Assembly: GCF_017948485.1 (NCBI RefSeq)
Contig: NZ_JAFFSX010000002.1
Coordinates: forward strand, 62,001-126,000
DNA length: 64,000 nucleotides
Direction of reading: 5' to 3'
From: Streptomyces sp. GESEQ-35
GTDB taxonomy: Bacteria; Actinomycetota; Actinomycetes; Streptomycetales; Streptomycetaceae
Part shown: positions 56,760-64,000 of the stretch, in pieces
Numbering within the stretch: the first letter of the stretch is position 1
How the letters are laid out: the number at the start of each line of letters is the position of its first letter
Translations under genes and position numbers: made by a program
Notes under the pieces: model-generated
What the model was told of the DNA's origin: nothing
Seen by the model: the letters and a program-made list of their open reading frames with translations, nothing else
Database searches by the model: none

Positions 56760-59700
56760 ATGCGTTTCCGTCCTATGTCCCTGCTGCTGGCCGCCGTTCT
56801 CACGGTGGCCGGCGCCTCCCCCACTCTCGGCTTCGCTCGAGCGGGGGGACCCCCATCCCCGGCGCTCGCCGCGCCACCCGACGAACTCGTCCAGGACCCC
56901 ACCGCGTACGTCGATCCGCTCATCGGCACCAAGAACGGCGGCAATGTCTTCCCGGGCGCCGTCGTTCCGTTCGGCATGCTCTCCTGGAGCCCGGAGAACA
57001 CCAGAGGCGATGCCACCCGCACGGCCGCGCCCGGTGGCTACCTCTACGACGCCACCCGCATCCGGGGTTTCAGCCTCACGCATATGTCCGGCACGGGCTG
57101 CGCGGGCGGCAGCGGCGACATCCCGTTCTTCCCGTACGCCGGTGAGGTCACCTCGTCCCCGGCGAGCGACACCAAGGACGCGGTGTACGCCTCCGACTTC
57201 AGTCACGCCGACGAGAGGGCCGAGCCCGGCCACTACAAGGTGGGCCTCGCCTCCGGTGTCACGGCCGACCTGACGGCGACCGCGCGCACGGGTTCGGGCC
57301 GCTTCACCTATCCCGCCGACAAGCCCGCCTCGTTGCTGATCCGCACCGCCAACTCCGAGGTGGGCTCCACCGATTCGTCGATCGAGATCGACCCGGCGAC
57401 CCGAACCGTCTCCGGTTCCGTCACCTCCGGCAACTTCTGCGGCTACCTCGACCCCGAAGGCCAACGCGCCTACTACACCCTGCACTTCACCGCCCGTTTC
57501 GACCGGGCCTTCAAGGCGACCGGCACCTGGCAGGACGACAAGCTGGCCCCGGGCTCCACGGCGGCCGGCGGCGGCACCGGCGGATTCACGAACGGCGGGC
57601 GGCCCGTCGCGGGCAAAGGCGCGGGCGGATACGTGGAGTTCGAGCCCGGCGCCGGTCCGGTGAACGTCAAGGTCGGTATCTCGTACGTCAGCCGAGCGGG
57701 CGCCGAGGCCAACCTCGCGGCGGAGAACCCGCCCGGCCGTTCCTTCGCCTCTGTGCAGAACGCCGCCCACCGGTCCTGGCGCGACCGGCTCGACGCCATC
57801 CGCGTCGGTGGCGGCACGGACGCCGAGCGCACCACGTTCTACACCGCTCTCTACCACTCCCTCTTCCACCCGAACGTCATCAGCGACGTCAACCGCAGAT
57901 ACCGGGGCAGCGACGGCCAGGTGCACACCGTCGGCCATGGCCGTCAGGCGCAGTACGGCACCTTCTCCGGCTGGGACGTCTACCGCTCCCAGGTCCAGCT
58001 GCTGACCCTGCTCGACCCGCGTACGGGGTCGGACATCGCGCAGTCGCTGTACGAACTCGCCGAGCAGAACGGCGGCATCTGGGACCGCTGGCTGCACGGC
58101 GCGAGCGGCACCCACGTCATGAACGGCGATCCCTCACCCATCGCCCTCGCAGGCATCCGCGCCTTCGGCGGCAAGGACTTCGACCTGCGCGGAGCACTGG
58201 ACTCCCTGGTCCGGGCGGCCACCGTGCCCACGGAACAGGACCTCTCCTCCGCCGGGAAACCGGTGCTGTCGGTCGGCCAGCGCCCCTCCCTCGACAAGTA
58301 CCTGAAGCTCCACTACATGCCGTCGGTCTCCAACGCCTGGGGCGGCGGGGCCGAGACGCTGGAGATGTCCGGCGCCGACTTCGCGCTCTCCCAACTCGCC
58401 TCGGCGGCAGGGGAGAAGGACACGGCCGGCGACTTCGCGGCCCGGGCCCAGTGGTGGCAGAACAACTTCAACATCGCCGCCGACTCCACCGGCGGCTACA
58501 TCGCCAACCGCAAGGCCGACGGCAGCTGGGTAACCGGATTCACCCCGGCCACCGGCAACGGCTTCGTCGAGGGCACGGCCGCCCAGTACACCTGGATGGT
58601 GCAGCACAATCCGGCCGGTCTCTTCGCTGCGCTGGGCGGCAAGGACGAGGCCATGGCACGCCTCGACTCCTTCTTCCACAACGCCGACGGCAGCTGGGCC
58701 TTCACCGGCAGCGGCGGTGAGAGGTCCGAACTGGACAACGAGCCGTCGATCAACGTCCCCTACCTGTACGCCTACGCGGGCGCCCCGTACAAGACGCAGG
58801 AGACGGTCCGCGCGGCCATGCGGCAGCTCTGGTCCACGCAGCCCGGCGGCATCCCCGGCAACGACGACCTCGGCGCCATGTCGTCCTGGTACGTCTTCTC
58901 CGCGCTCGGCATGTATCCCCAGGTACCGTCCCGCGCCGAACTCGTCCTGGCCTCCCCGCTGTTCCCGAGGATCGAGATCGACCGCCCGTACGGCAACGAC
59001 ATCTCCGTCCGCGCGGAGGGAGCGGCGGCCGACGCACCGTACATCCACTCCCTGAAGGTCGACGGCCGTGCGAGCGACCGCCCTTGGCTGCCCGCCTCCT
59101 TCGTACGCGACGGCGGCCGACTGGACTACACCCTCTCCGGCACACCCGACCCCACCTGGGGAGCGTCCCAGACACCGCCCTCCTTCCGTGAGGGCGAGCA
59201 GCCGTACCAGATCGGCGTCGGCCCGACCACGGCGACGATCGCGCCGGGCGGCAGCACGAAGGCCGCCATCCGCGCCCTGTCGATGAGCGGGGACGGCTCG
59301 GGACCCGAGGTGCACTTCCGTGTGGAGACGCCCGAGGGGATCACCGCAACTCCCGGCGAGGGAACGGTCGTCGACGGATCGCAGGAGGTCACCCTCGCCG
59401 CCTCGGAGGGCATCCGGCAGGGCTTCTACGACGTCGGGATCACGGTGACTTCGGACGGCACCTCGTACGAGCAGCCCGTCGCCCTGACCGTCGCCGCGCC
59501 CGGCTCCCTGCTCGCCGCCTACAACAACACCGGCGTCTCGGAAGACGAGGGCGATCATGACGAGGCCGACTACGACGGCGGCGGCTGGAGCTACTCCCGC
59601 CAGGCCCTGGCCGCGGCGGGCCTCACTCCGGGCGGACAGGGCACGGTGAACGGCCTGAGCTACACCTGGCCGGACTCGCCGAGCGGCCGCCCGGACAACG

Positions 59701-60062
59701 CCACGGCCGACGGCCAGACCGTCGAACTGGCCGACGGCATCACGCAGTTGTCCTTCCTCGGGAGCGCCGTCAACGGCAACCAGCAGTCGCAGGCGACGGT
59801 CACCTACACCGACGGCACGACCGGCACGGTCGATCTGGCCTTCACGGACTGGACCGTCGGCGGTGGCAGCGGCAGCGTCCAGTACGGCAATGAGATCGTC
59901 GCGCGGGCTGCGTACCGGAACGTCGCCGGTGCGGACCGGGATCAAGTCGACACGTATGTCTTCGCCACGAAACCGTTTACGGCACCGGATGCCAAGCGCA
60001 TCAAGAGCGTGACGCTGCCGGACGACGCGGACGTGCATGTGTTCACGCTTGCGGTGAGTTGA
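56760..60062 (+). CDS. Secreted GH92 alpha-mannosidase with C-terminal accessory domains
   Basis: 1100 residues. AAGGAGGAGG lies 9 bases before the ATG. The signal peptide (MRFRPMSLLLAAVLTVAGAS) is followed by [14 protein letters not shown], encoded by a 42-bp dispersed repeat, so the cleavage region is altered. GH92 marks: DPLIGTKNGGNVFPGAVVPF, FSLTHMSGTGCAGG, GTFSGWDVYRSQ, VEGTAAQYTWMV (catalytic Glu region), DNEPSINVPYLY and GNDDLGAMSSWYVFSALGMYP. About 330 C-terminal residues form beta-domains, including a NEW3-like part and a galactose-binding-like part. Probably acts on fungal or yeast mannan. Confidence 0.92.
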   Translation: MRFRPMSLLLAAVLTVAGASPTLGFARAGGPPSPALAAPPDELVQDPTAYVDPLIGTKNGGNVFPGAVVPFGMLSWSPENTRGDATRTAAPGGYLYDATRIRGFSLTHMSGTGCAGGSGDIPFFPYAGEVTSSPASDTKDAVYASDFSHADERAEPGHYKVGLASGVTADLTATARTGSGRFTYPADKPASLLIRTANSEVGSTDSSIEIDPATRTVSGSVTSGNFCGYLDPEGQRAYYTLHFTARFDRAFKATGTWQDDKLAPGSTAAGGGTGGFTNGGRPVAGKGAGGYVEFEPGAGPVNVKVGISYVSRAGAEANLAAENPPGRSFASVQNAAHRSWRDRLDAIRVGGGTDAERTTFYTALYHSLFHPNVISDVNRRYRGSDGQVHTVGHGRQAQYGTFSGWDVYRSQVQLLTLLDPRTGSDIAQSLYELAEQNGGIWDRWLHGASGTHVMNGDPSPIALAGIRAFGGKDFDLRGALDSLVRAATVPTEQDLSSAGKPVLSVGQRPSLDKYLKLHYMPSVSNAWGGGAETLEMSGADFALSQLASAAGEKDTAGDFAARAQWWQNNFNIAADSTGGYIANRKADGSWVTGFTPATGNGFVEGTAAQYTWMVQHNPAGLFAALGGKDEAMARLDSFFHNADGSWAFTGSGGERSELDNEPSINVPYLYAYAGAPYKTQETVRAAMRQLWSTQPGGIPGNDDLGAMSSWYVFSALGMYPQVPSRAELVLASPLFPRIEIDRPYGNDISVRAEGAAADAPYIHSLKVDGRASDRPWLPASFVRDGGRLDYTLSGTPDPTWGASQTPPSFREGEQPYQIGVGPTTATIAPGGSTKAAIRALSMSGDGSGPEVHFRVETPEGITATPGEGTVVDGSQEVTLAASEGIRQGFYDVGITVTSDGTSYEQPVALTVAAPGSLLAAYNNTGVSEDEGDHDEADYDGGGWSYSRQALAAAGLTPGGQGTVNGLSYTWPDSPSGRPDNATADGQTVELADGITQLSFLGSAVNGNQQSQATVTYTDGTTGTVDLAFTDWTVGGGSGSVQYGNEIVARAAYRNVAGADRDQVDTYVFATKPFTAPDAKRIKSVTLPDDADVHVFTLAVS
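56816..56857 (-). repeat. 42-bp dispersed palindromic repeat inside the GH92 gene (copy 2)
   Basis: The exact reverse complement of 2654-2695. Translated in frame as [13 protein letters not shown] in the [13 protein letters not shown] region of the GH92 protein. Confidence 0.85.
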
Positions 60063-60122
60063 GTTGCGCTGAGGTGAGCGTTGCCGGCCGGGTCGCGCTG
60101 AGCTGCGTCGAGTTGCGCCGAT

Positions 60123-61109
60123 TCAGCTCAACAGGTCGCGGAGCCAGGCCAGCTGGCCGCGTACGTGATACGCGTCGCCGCCCTCGTGGCCGTTGAACGG
60201 ATAGGCGTGGATCTCCTTGCGGGGGTCCACGCCGCTCAGCTCCGCGTAACGGTTCCAGGCGGCGTACGCGCCGCTCGGCGGGCACACCGTGTCGCGCAGG
60301 CCGACCCCGAAGTGCGCCGGGGCGTGGGCGCGGCGGGCGAAGGAGACGCCCTCCAGGTAGGAGAGCGTGCGGTACGCGGCCTGTTCGGTGCCGCGGTGGA
60401 CGGTGAGGTACGCGGCGATCTCGCCGTACGGGCCCGCCTCCGTGAGGTCCAGTGCGCGCCGGATACCGCACAGGAGCGGCGCGGTGACCAGGACCGCCGT
60501 CAGGTCCGGGACGAGTCCGGCGACGGCCAGGGCGAGGCCGCCGCCCTGGCTGTTGCCGACGGCCGCGGTCCGTGAGCTGTCCACGCCGGGCAGGGCGCGG
60601 ACGGTGGCGACGGCATGTACGGCGTCGGTGACGAGACGTCGGTAGTGGTAGTCGTGCGGGTCGAGCAGGCCGCGTACCGCCGGGCCGGGGCCGCCCGGTG
60701 CGGTGGCGTGCGGGTCGGGAGTGCCGCCGCCGTTGCCGTACTGGTCCCCCTGGCCCCTGTTGTCCATCAGCAGATGCGCGTAACCGGCGTTCACCCAGGT
60801 CAGTCGCTCGTGCGGGAGGCCGCGGCCGCGTCCGTACCCCGCGAACTCGACGACCGCGGGCAGGGGTTCCCGTACCCCGGCGGGTCTGCTGAACCATGCG
60901 CGCACGGCGTCGCCCGCGAAGCCCCGGAAGGTCACGTCCCAGGTCTCGGTCAGCCGCAGCCCGGTGTCCACCGGGTGTACCGAGACCAGGGGTTCGGCCT
61001 GCTCGGCCGCTTTCAGGGTGTCCCGCCAGAACGCGTCGAAGTCCGCGGGCTCGTCGAGGTCCGGGCGGTGGTGCTCCAGTTCCGGCAGGGGCAGGTCGAA
61101 CGCTGGCAC
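60123..61109 (-). CDS. Acetyl xylan esterase (CE7 family)
   Basis: 328 residues, no signal peptide. Catalytic triad candidates: Ser in VGNSQGGGLAL, Asp in GLRDTVCPPSGAYAA and His in NGHEGGDAYH; the conserved LLMDNRGQGDQYGNGG follows the nucleotide-free alpha/beta-hydrolase pattern. CE7 enzymes deacetylate imported xylo-oligosaccharides or cephalosporins. Divergent from the ABC transporter operon, suggesting a shared sugar substrate. Confidence 0.92.
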   Translation of the reverse strand: MPAFDLPLPELEHHRPDLDEPADFDAFWRDTLKAAEQAEPLVSVHPVDTGLRLTETWDVTFRGFAGDAVRAWFSRPAGVREPLPAVVEFAGYGRGRGLPHERLTWVNAGYAHLLMDNRGQGDQYGNGGGTPDPHATAPGGPGPAVRGLLDPHDYHYRRLVTDAVHAVATVRALPGVDSSRTAAVGNSQGGGLALAVAGLVPDLTAVLVTAPLLCGIRRALDLTEAGPYGEIAAYLTVHRGTEQAAYRTLSYLEGVSFARRAHAPAHFGVGLRDTVCPPSGAYAAWNRYAELSGVDPRKEIHAYPFNGHEGGDAYHVRGQLAWLRDLLS

Positions 61110-61243
61110 GTCGGCACCTCGCAGGAGTCGGTCTCAATGCAGAAACTTGCGATGGGTTGAGCGGGGCAAGCCTCGATGACTTACCCACGCAACGGTGGGT
61201 TGCAACGCTGCCTGCTTGTCTCAACCGACCACTGCAACACCCA

Positions 61244-61272
61244 TTGACAGCGCTTTCTGAGAGCTTTAAGTT
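61244..61272 (+). promoter_or_regulatory. Vegetative promoter with overlapping LacI-type operator
   Basis: TTGACA (61244-61249), a 17-bp spacer and TAAGTT (61267-61272). GACAGCGCTTTC, a palindrome around AGCGCT with one mismatched pair, overlaps the -35 box. Upstream, GCAAC-GGTGG-GTTGC (61189-61203) is a further palindrome. The transcript would start about 58 bp before the permease ATG. Confidence 0.68.
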
Positions 61273-61336
61273 GCCGCAAGTTGCCGGTAATAGCTCGAAA
61301 GTTTCGGTTCCGTGAATCCGTCCGGGAGGACCGAGC

Positions 61337-62329
61337 ATGAGCACCTCCACCAGATCGACGCCACCGCCCGGAACCCAGGACCCATCGACGCCGAAACCCG
61401 CGCGCTCCGCCAAGTCCCCTTCCACGCACAACGGTTGGCGACGGGCCTTGCGCAGGGACTGGCAGCTGTACTCGCTGGTCGTGCTGCCGCTGCTGTTCTT
61501 CCTGGTCTTCCGCTATCTGCCGATGATCGGCAACGTGATCGCGTTCAGGCGCTTCGAGCCGGGCGGGTCGATCCTGGGCGAGGAGTGGGTGGGCCTGCGC
61601 TATGTGCAGATGTTCCTCACGGACCCCACCTTCTGGCAGGTGTTCCGCAACACCCTGTGGCTCGGCGGGCTGACCCTCGTGTTCTGCTTTCCGATCCCGA
61701 TCGTGCTTGCGCTGCTGCTCAACGAAGTACGCAGACGGGCGCTGAAACGGTTTGTGCAATCGGTTTCGTATCTGCCGCACTTCCTGTCGATCGTCATCGT
61801 CGCGGGCATCACCATGCAGATGCTGGCCACGGACGGCCCGGTCAACGCCATGCTCGGCTGGTTCGGGCACGACCCGATCCGTTTCATCCAGGAACCCGAG
61901 TGGTTCCGCACGGTCTACGTCGGCTCGGAGATCTGGCAGACCGCCGGCTGGGGCACGATCCTCTACCTCGCCGCGCTCACCACGATCGACGAAGACCTGT
62001 ACGAGGCCGCACGCATCGACGGCGCCAACCGCTGGCAGCAGATCTGGCATGTGACCCTGCCCGGCATCCGGCCCACCATGATCACGCTGCTGATCCTCAA
62101 CATCGGTACGTTCATGGTGGTCGGCTTCGAGAAGGTCCTGCTGCTGTACAACCCGCTGACGTATCCGACGGCGGACGTCGTCTCGACGTACGTGTACCGC
62201 ATGGGTGTCGAGTCCAACAGCTTCAGCTACGCCGCCGCCATCGGTCTGTTCGAGGCGATCATCGGGCTGGTGCTGATCACGTCCGCGAACCAGTTGTCGC
62301 GCCGCACGGTGGGGACGAGCCTGTGGTGA
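61337..62329 (+). CDS. Oligosaccharide ABC transporter permease (LplB type)
   Basis: 330 residues; GGGAGGA 6 bases before the ATG. A Pro/Ser-rich cytoplasmic N-tail precedes about six helices. The EAA loop is LYEAARIDGANRWQQIWHVT. The LplB-type sequence FRYLPMIGNVIAFRRFEPGG suggests large or complex oligosaccharides. Followed by a coupled second permease and a binding lipoprotein; no ATPase in the window. Confidence 0.9.
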   Translation: MSTSTRSTPPPGTQDPSTPKPARSAKSPSTHNGWRRALRRDWQLYSLVVLPLLFFLVFRYLPMIGNVIAFRRFEPGGSILGEEWVGLRYVQMFLTDPTFWQVFRNTLWLGGLTLVFCFPIPIVLALLLNEVRRRALKRFVQSVSYLPHFLSIVIVAGITMQMLATDGPVNAMLGWFGHDPIRFIQEPEWFRTVYVGSEIWQTAGWGTILYLAALTTIDEDLYEAARIDGANRWQQIWHVTLPGIRPTMITLLILNIGTFMVVGFEKVLLLYNPLTYPTADVVSTYVYRMGVESNSFSYAAAIGLFEAIIGLVLITSANQLSRRTVGTSLW

Positions 62330-63195
62330 GGACGAGTCGCGGTGACCGCGTCTTCCAGGGAGTCAACGGCTTCATCCTCACCGCCGTCGTGGTCGTAACC
62401 CTTTACCCGTTCGTCAATATCATCGCCCGCTCGTTCAGCGGTGAGCGGCAGATCCGAGCCGGTGAGGTGACGTTGTGGCCCAAGGGCTTCAACCTCACCA
62501 CCTACGAGATCGTGTTCAAGGACTCGATGTTCTGGCGGAACTACGGAAACACCGTGTTCTACACGGTCGTCTCCACCGTCGTCGCCATGGTCCTGACGAC
62601 CTGTTACGCCTATGTCCTTTCGAAGAAGCACCTCAAGGGACGCGGACTGCTCATCGGTATCGCCGTGTTCACCATGTTCTTCACCGGCGGTCTGATCCCC
62701 AACTACGTCCTGATCACCAGCCTCGGCCTGAAGAACTCGGTCTGGGCGATCGCGCTCCCGAACGCGATCAGCGTCTTCAACCTGCTGGTGATGAAGGCCT
62801 TCTTCGAGAGCCTGCCGGACGAACTCGAAGAGGCCGCGCAGATAGACGGGTTGAGCACATACGGCATTCTGCTGCGGATCGTGCTGCCGCTGTCGAAAGC
62901 GGTTGTCGCGACGATGGTGCTTTTCTACTCGGTTTCCTTCTGGAACTCCTGGTTCAGCGCCTTCCTCTACATGGACCGGACCGACCTGATGCCGGTCACC
63001 GTCTATCTGCGCAATCTCATCGCGGGAGCCACCACCGGTGGTAACGCAGGCGCGGGAACCGAGCAGCTCAGCCAGGTCGCGGCGAACATCCAGTCGGTCA
63101 CGATCGTGCTCACCGCGCTGCCCGTCCTCTGTCTGTACCCGTTTGTCCAGCGCTACTTCGTGTCGGGCGTGATGCTCGGCGCGGTCAAGGGCTGA
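62326..63195 (+). CDS. Oligosaccharide ABC transporter permease (YtcP type)
   Basis: 289 residues from GTG 62326, which overlaps the previous stop (GTGA); GTG 62323 is possible. The EAA loop is LEEAAQIDGLSTYGILLRIV; other marks are FTMFFTGGLIPNYVLITSLG and FYSVSFWNSWFSAFLYM. Confidence 0.9.
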   Translation: MRTSRGDRVFQGVNGFILTAVVVVTLYPFVNIIARSFSGERQIRAGEVTLWPKGFNLTTYEIVFKDSMFWRNYGNTVFYTVVSTVVAMVLTTCYAYVLSKKHLKGRGLLIGIAVFTMFFTGGLIPNYVLITSLGLKNSVWAIALPNAISVFNLLVMKAFFESLPDELEEAAQIDGLSTYGILLRIVLPLSKAVVATMVLFYSVSFWNSWFSAFLYMDRTDLMPVTVYLRNLIAGATTGGNAGAGTEQLSQVAANIQSVTIVLTALPVLCLYPFVQRYFVSGVMLGAVKG

Positions 63196-63232
63196 CAGCC
63201 GCCGCACGCCACTACGGAACAAAGGAGTCTCC

Positions 63233-64000
63233 GTGAAGAACGCAGGACAGCTGTCGCGGCGTCAGATCCTGGCCGCCGCCGGCTTCACAGGACTCGCCAC
63301 GCTCACCGGCTGCGGCAGCGGCGACGACGGCGGGGACGGAAAGGACCTGAGCAAGAAGCAGGACGGCGCGATGAAGAACTACCGTGCGGGCGAACAGTTC
63401 AAGGCCGCCAAGCCGCTCTCCTTCGAGGTGCTGCACAACAACAACCCGGTGTATCCGCTAAGGGACAGCTGGCTGTTCTGGCAGGAGCTCACCAAGCGCA
63501 CCGGCGTCACGCTGAAACCGATCGCCGTCCCGCTGAGCGATTACGAAAAGAAACGCAGTCTGCTCATCGGCGCGGGCGACGCACCGTTCCTGATCCCCAA
63601 GACGTACCACCCTGCCGAGGTCGCGTTCGTGTCGTCGGGCGCGATCCTCGCGGTCAGCGAATACGTGCACCTGATGCCCAACTTCCAGGCCAAGGTGAAG
63701 AAGTGGAGGCTGGAGCCCGAGCTCGACTCCACCCGGCAGTCCGACGGCAAGTACTACCTGCTGCCCGGTCTGCACGAGAAGCCCAAGCCCGGCTACTCGA
63801 TGTCCTTCCGCACGGACGTCCTCGACAAGCTCGGCCTCAGCCTGCCCACCACCTGGGACGAGGTGTACGACGTCTTCAGGGCGATCAAGGCCGAGTACCC
63901 CGACCGCTACCCCTTCTCGGACCGCTGGAGCACCAACACGCCCTTCCCGGCCGCCGCCCTGCTCAGTTATCTCGGCCAGGCGCACGGGGTCAAGGCGGGC
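63233..64000 (+). CDS. ABC transporter substrate-binding lipoprotein (runs past window end)
   Basis: 256 codons are visible and the frame is still open. GTG 63233 follows AAAGGAG at 5 bases. The N-terminus has a twin-arginine motif and lipobox (LSRRQILAAAGFTGLATLTG then C), suggesting Tat export and lipid anchoring. The family-1 binding fold is indicated by SFEVLHNNNPVYPLRDSWLF and SFRTDVLDKLGLSLPTTWDE. It should feed the two permeases before it. Confidence 0.9.
   Translation, partial: MKNAGQLSRRQILAAAGFTGLATLTGCGSGDDGGDGKDLSKKQDGAMKNYRAGEQFKAAKPLSFEVLHNNNPVYPLRDSWLFWQELTKRTGVTLKPIAVPLSDYEKKRSLLIGAGDAPFLIPKTYHPAEVAFVSSGAILAVSEYVHLMPNFQAKVKKWRLEPELDSTRQSDGKYYLLPGLHEKPKPGYSMSFRTDVLDKLGLSLPTTWDEVYDVFRAIKAEYPDRYPFSDRWSTNTPFPAAALLSYLGQAHGVKAG

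Noticed and set aside
60063..60122. Repeated GAGTTGCGCTGAG-like sequence between GH92 and CE7
   Set aside because: Short imperfect repetition only; no clear unit or hairpin.

Overview
The window is about 71-73% G+C with strong third-position GC, GTG/TTG starts, many 4-base ATGA/GTGA gene overlaps and families typical of Streptomyces (DUF5999, DUF6766, PaaX-type and TioE-type regulators, F420-dependent LLM oxidoreductase, CebR box). I read it as chromosomal DNA of a Streptomyces species. Much of it looks like core chromosome; 44-51.6 kb is a degraded accessory patch. No rRNA, tRNA or CRISPR array was seen.

Layout. 0-3 kb: the end of hen1 and pnkp, a bacterial RNA-repair pair. 3-5.4 kb: arginine deiminase and ornithine carbamoyltransferase. 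6.1-16.6 kb: an aerobic aryl-CoA catabolic set (enoyl-CoA hydratase, bifunctional FAD hydroxylase/old-yellow-enzyme-type oxidoreductase, aryl-CoA ligase, PaaX-type regulator, acyl-CoA dehydrogenase, RidA) split by a cysC-cysD-cysN sulfate-activation operon. 16.6-21.6 kb: small conserved Streptomyces genes, then a divergent TioE-type regulator / UvrA-like ATPase pair. 22-24 kb: a TTG-started, translationally coupled cyclodipeptide synthase and CYP121-like P450, very like the mycocyclosin genes of Mycobacterium tuberculosis. 24-28.5 kb: small membrane/lipoprotein operon, TPP enzyme, F420 oxidoreductase. 29-39.2 kb: a sugar operon pair (ABC transporter + GH38 alpha-mannosidase on the minus strand; phosphomannose-isomerase-like protein, LacI regulator, ROK protein on the plus strand). 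39.2-44 kb: an XRE-MurA fusion gene, a DUF4236 gene and aconitase. 44-51.6 kb: pseudogenes, IS remnants and a few intact genes. 51.7-54.7 kb: two-component system and methyltransferase. 55-64 kb: secreted polysaccharide enzymes (AA10-CBM2 LPMO, GH92 mannosidase, CE7 esterase) and an incomplete second sugar ABC transporter operon.

Highlights. (1) The CDPS/CYP121-like pair. (2) A 15-bp repeat from the 3' end of acnA recurs 7.6 kb downstream, followed by a plausible alternative aconitase C-terminus and a strong terminator, with only degraded or accessory DNA between, as if an element had landed in the 3' end of acnA and supplied a new end. (3) One identical 42-bp repeat lies in frame inside two unrelated genes, once in the Pnkp ligase domain and once in the GH92 [13 protein letters not shown] region. 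(4) Two tandem duplications (145 bp and 153 bp) involve gene ends. (5) Several LacI-type operators, including a perfect CebR box, can be read upstream of the carbohydrate genes.
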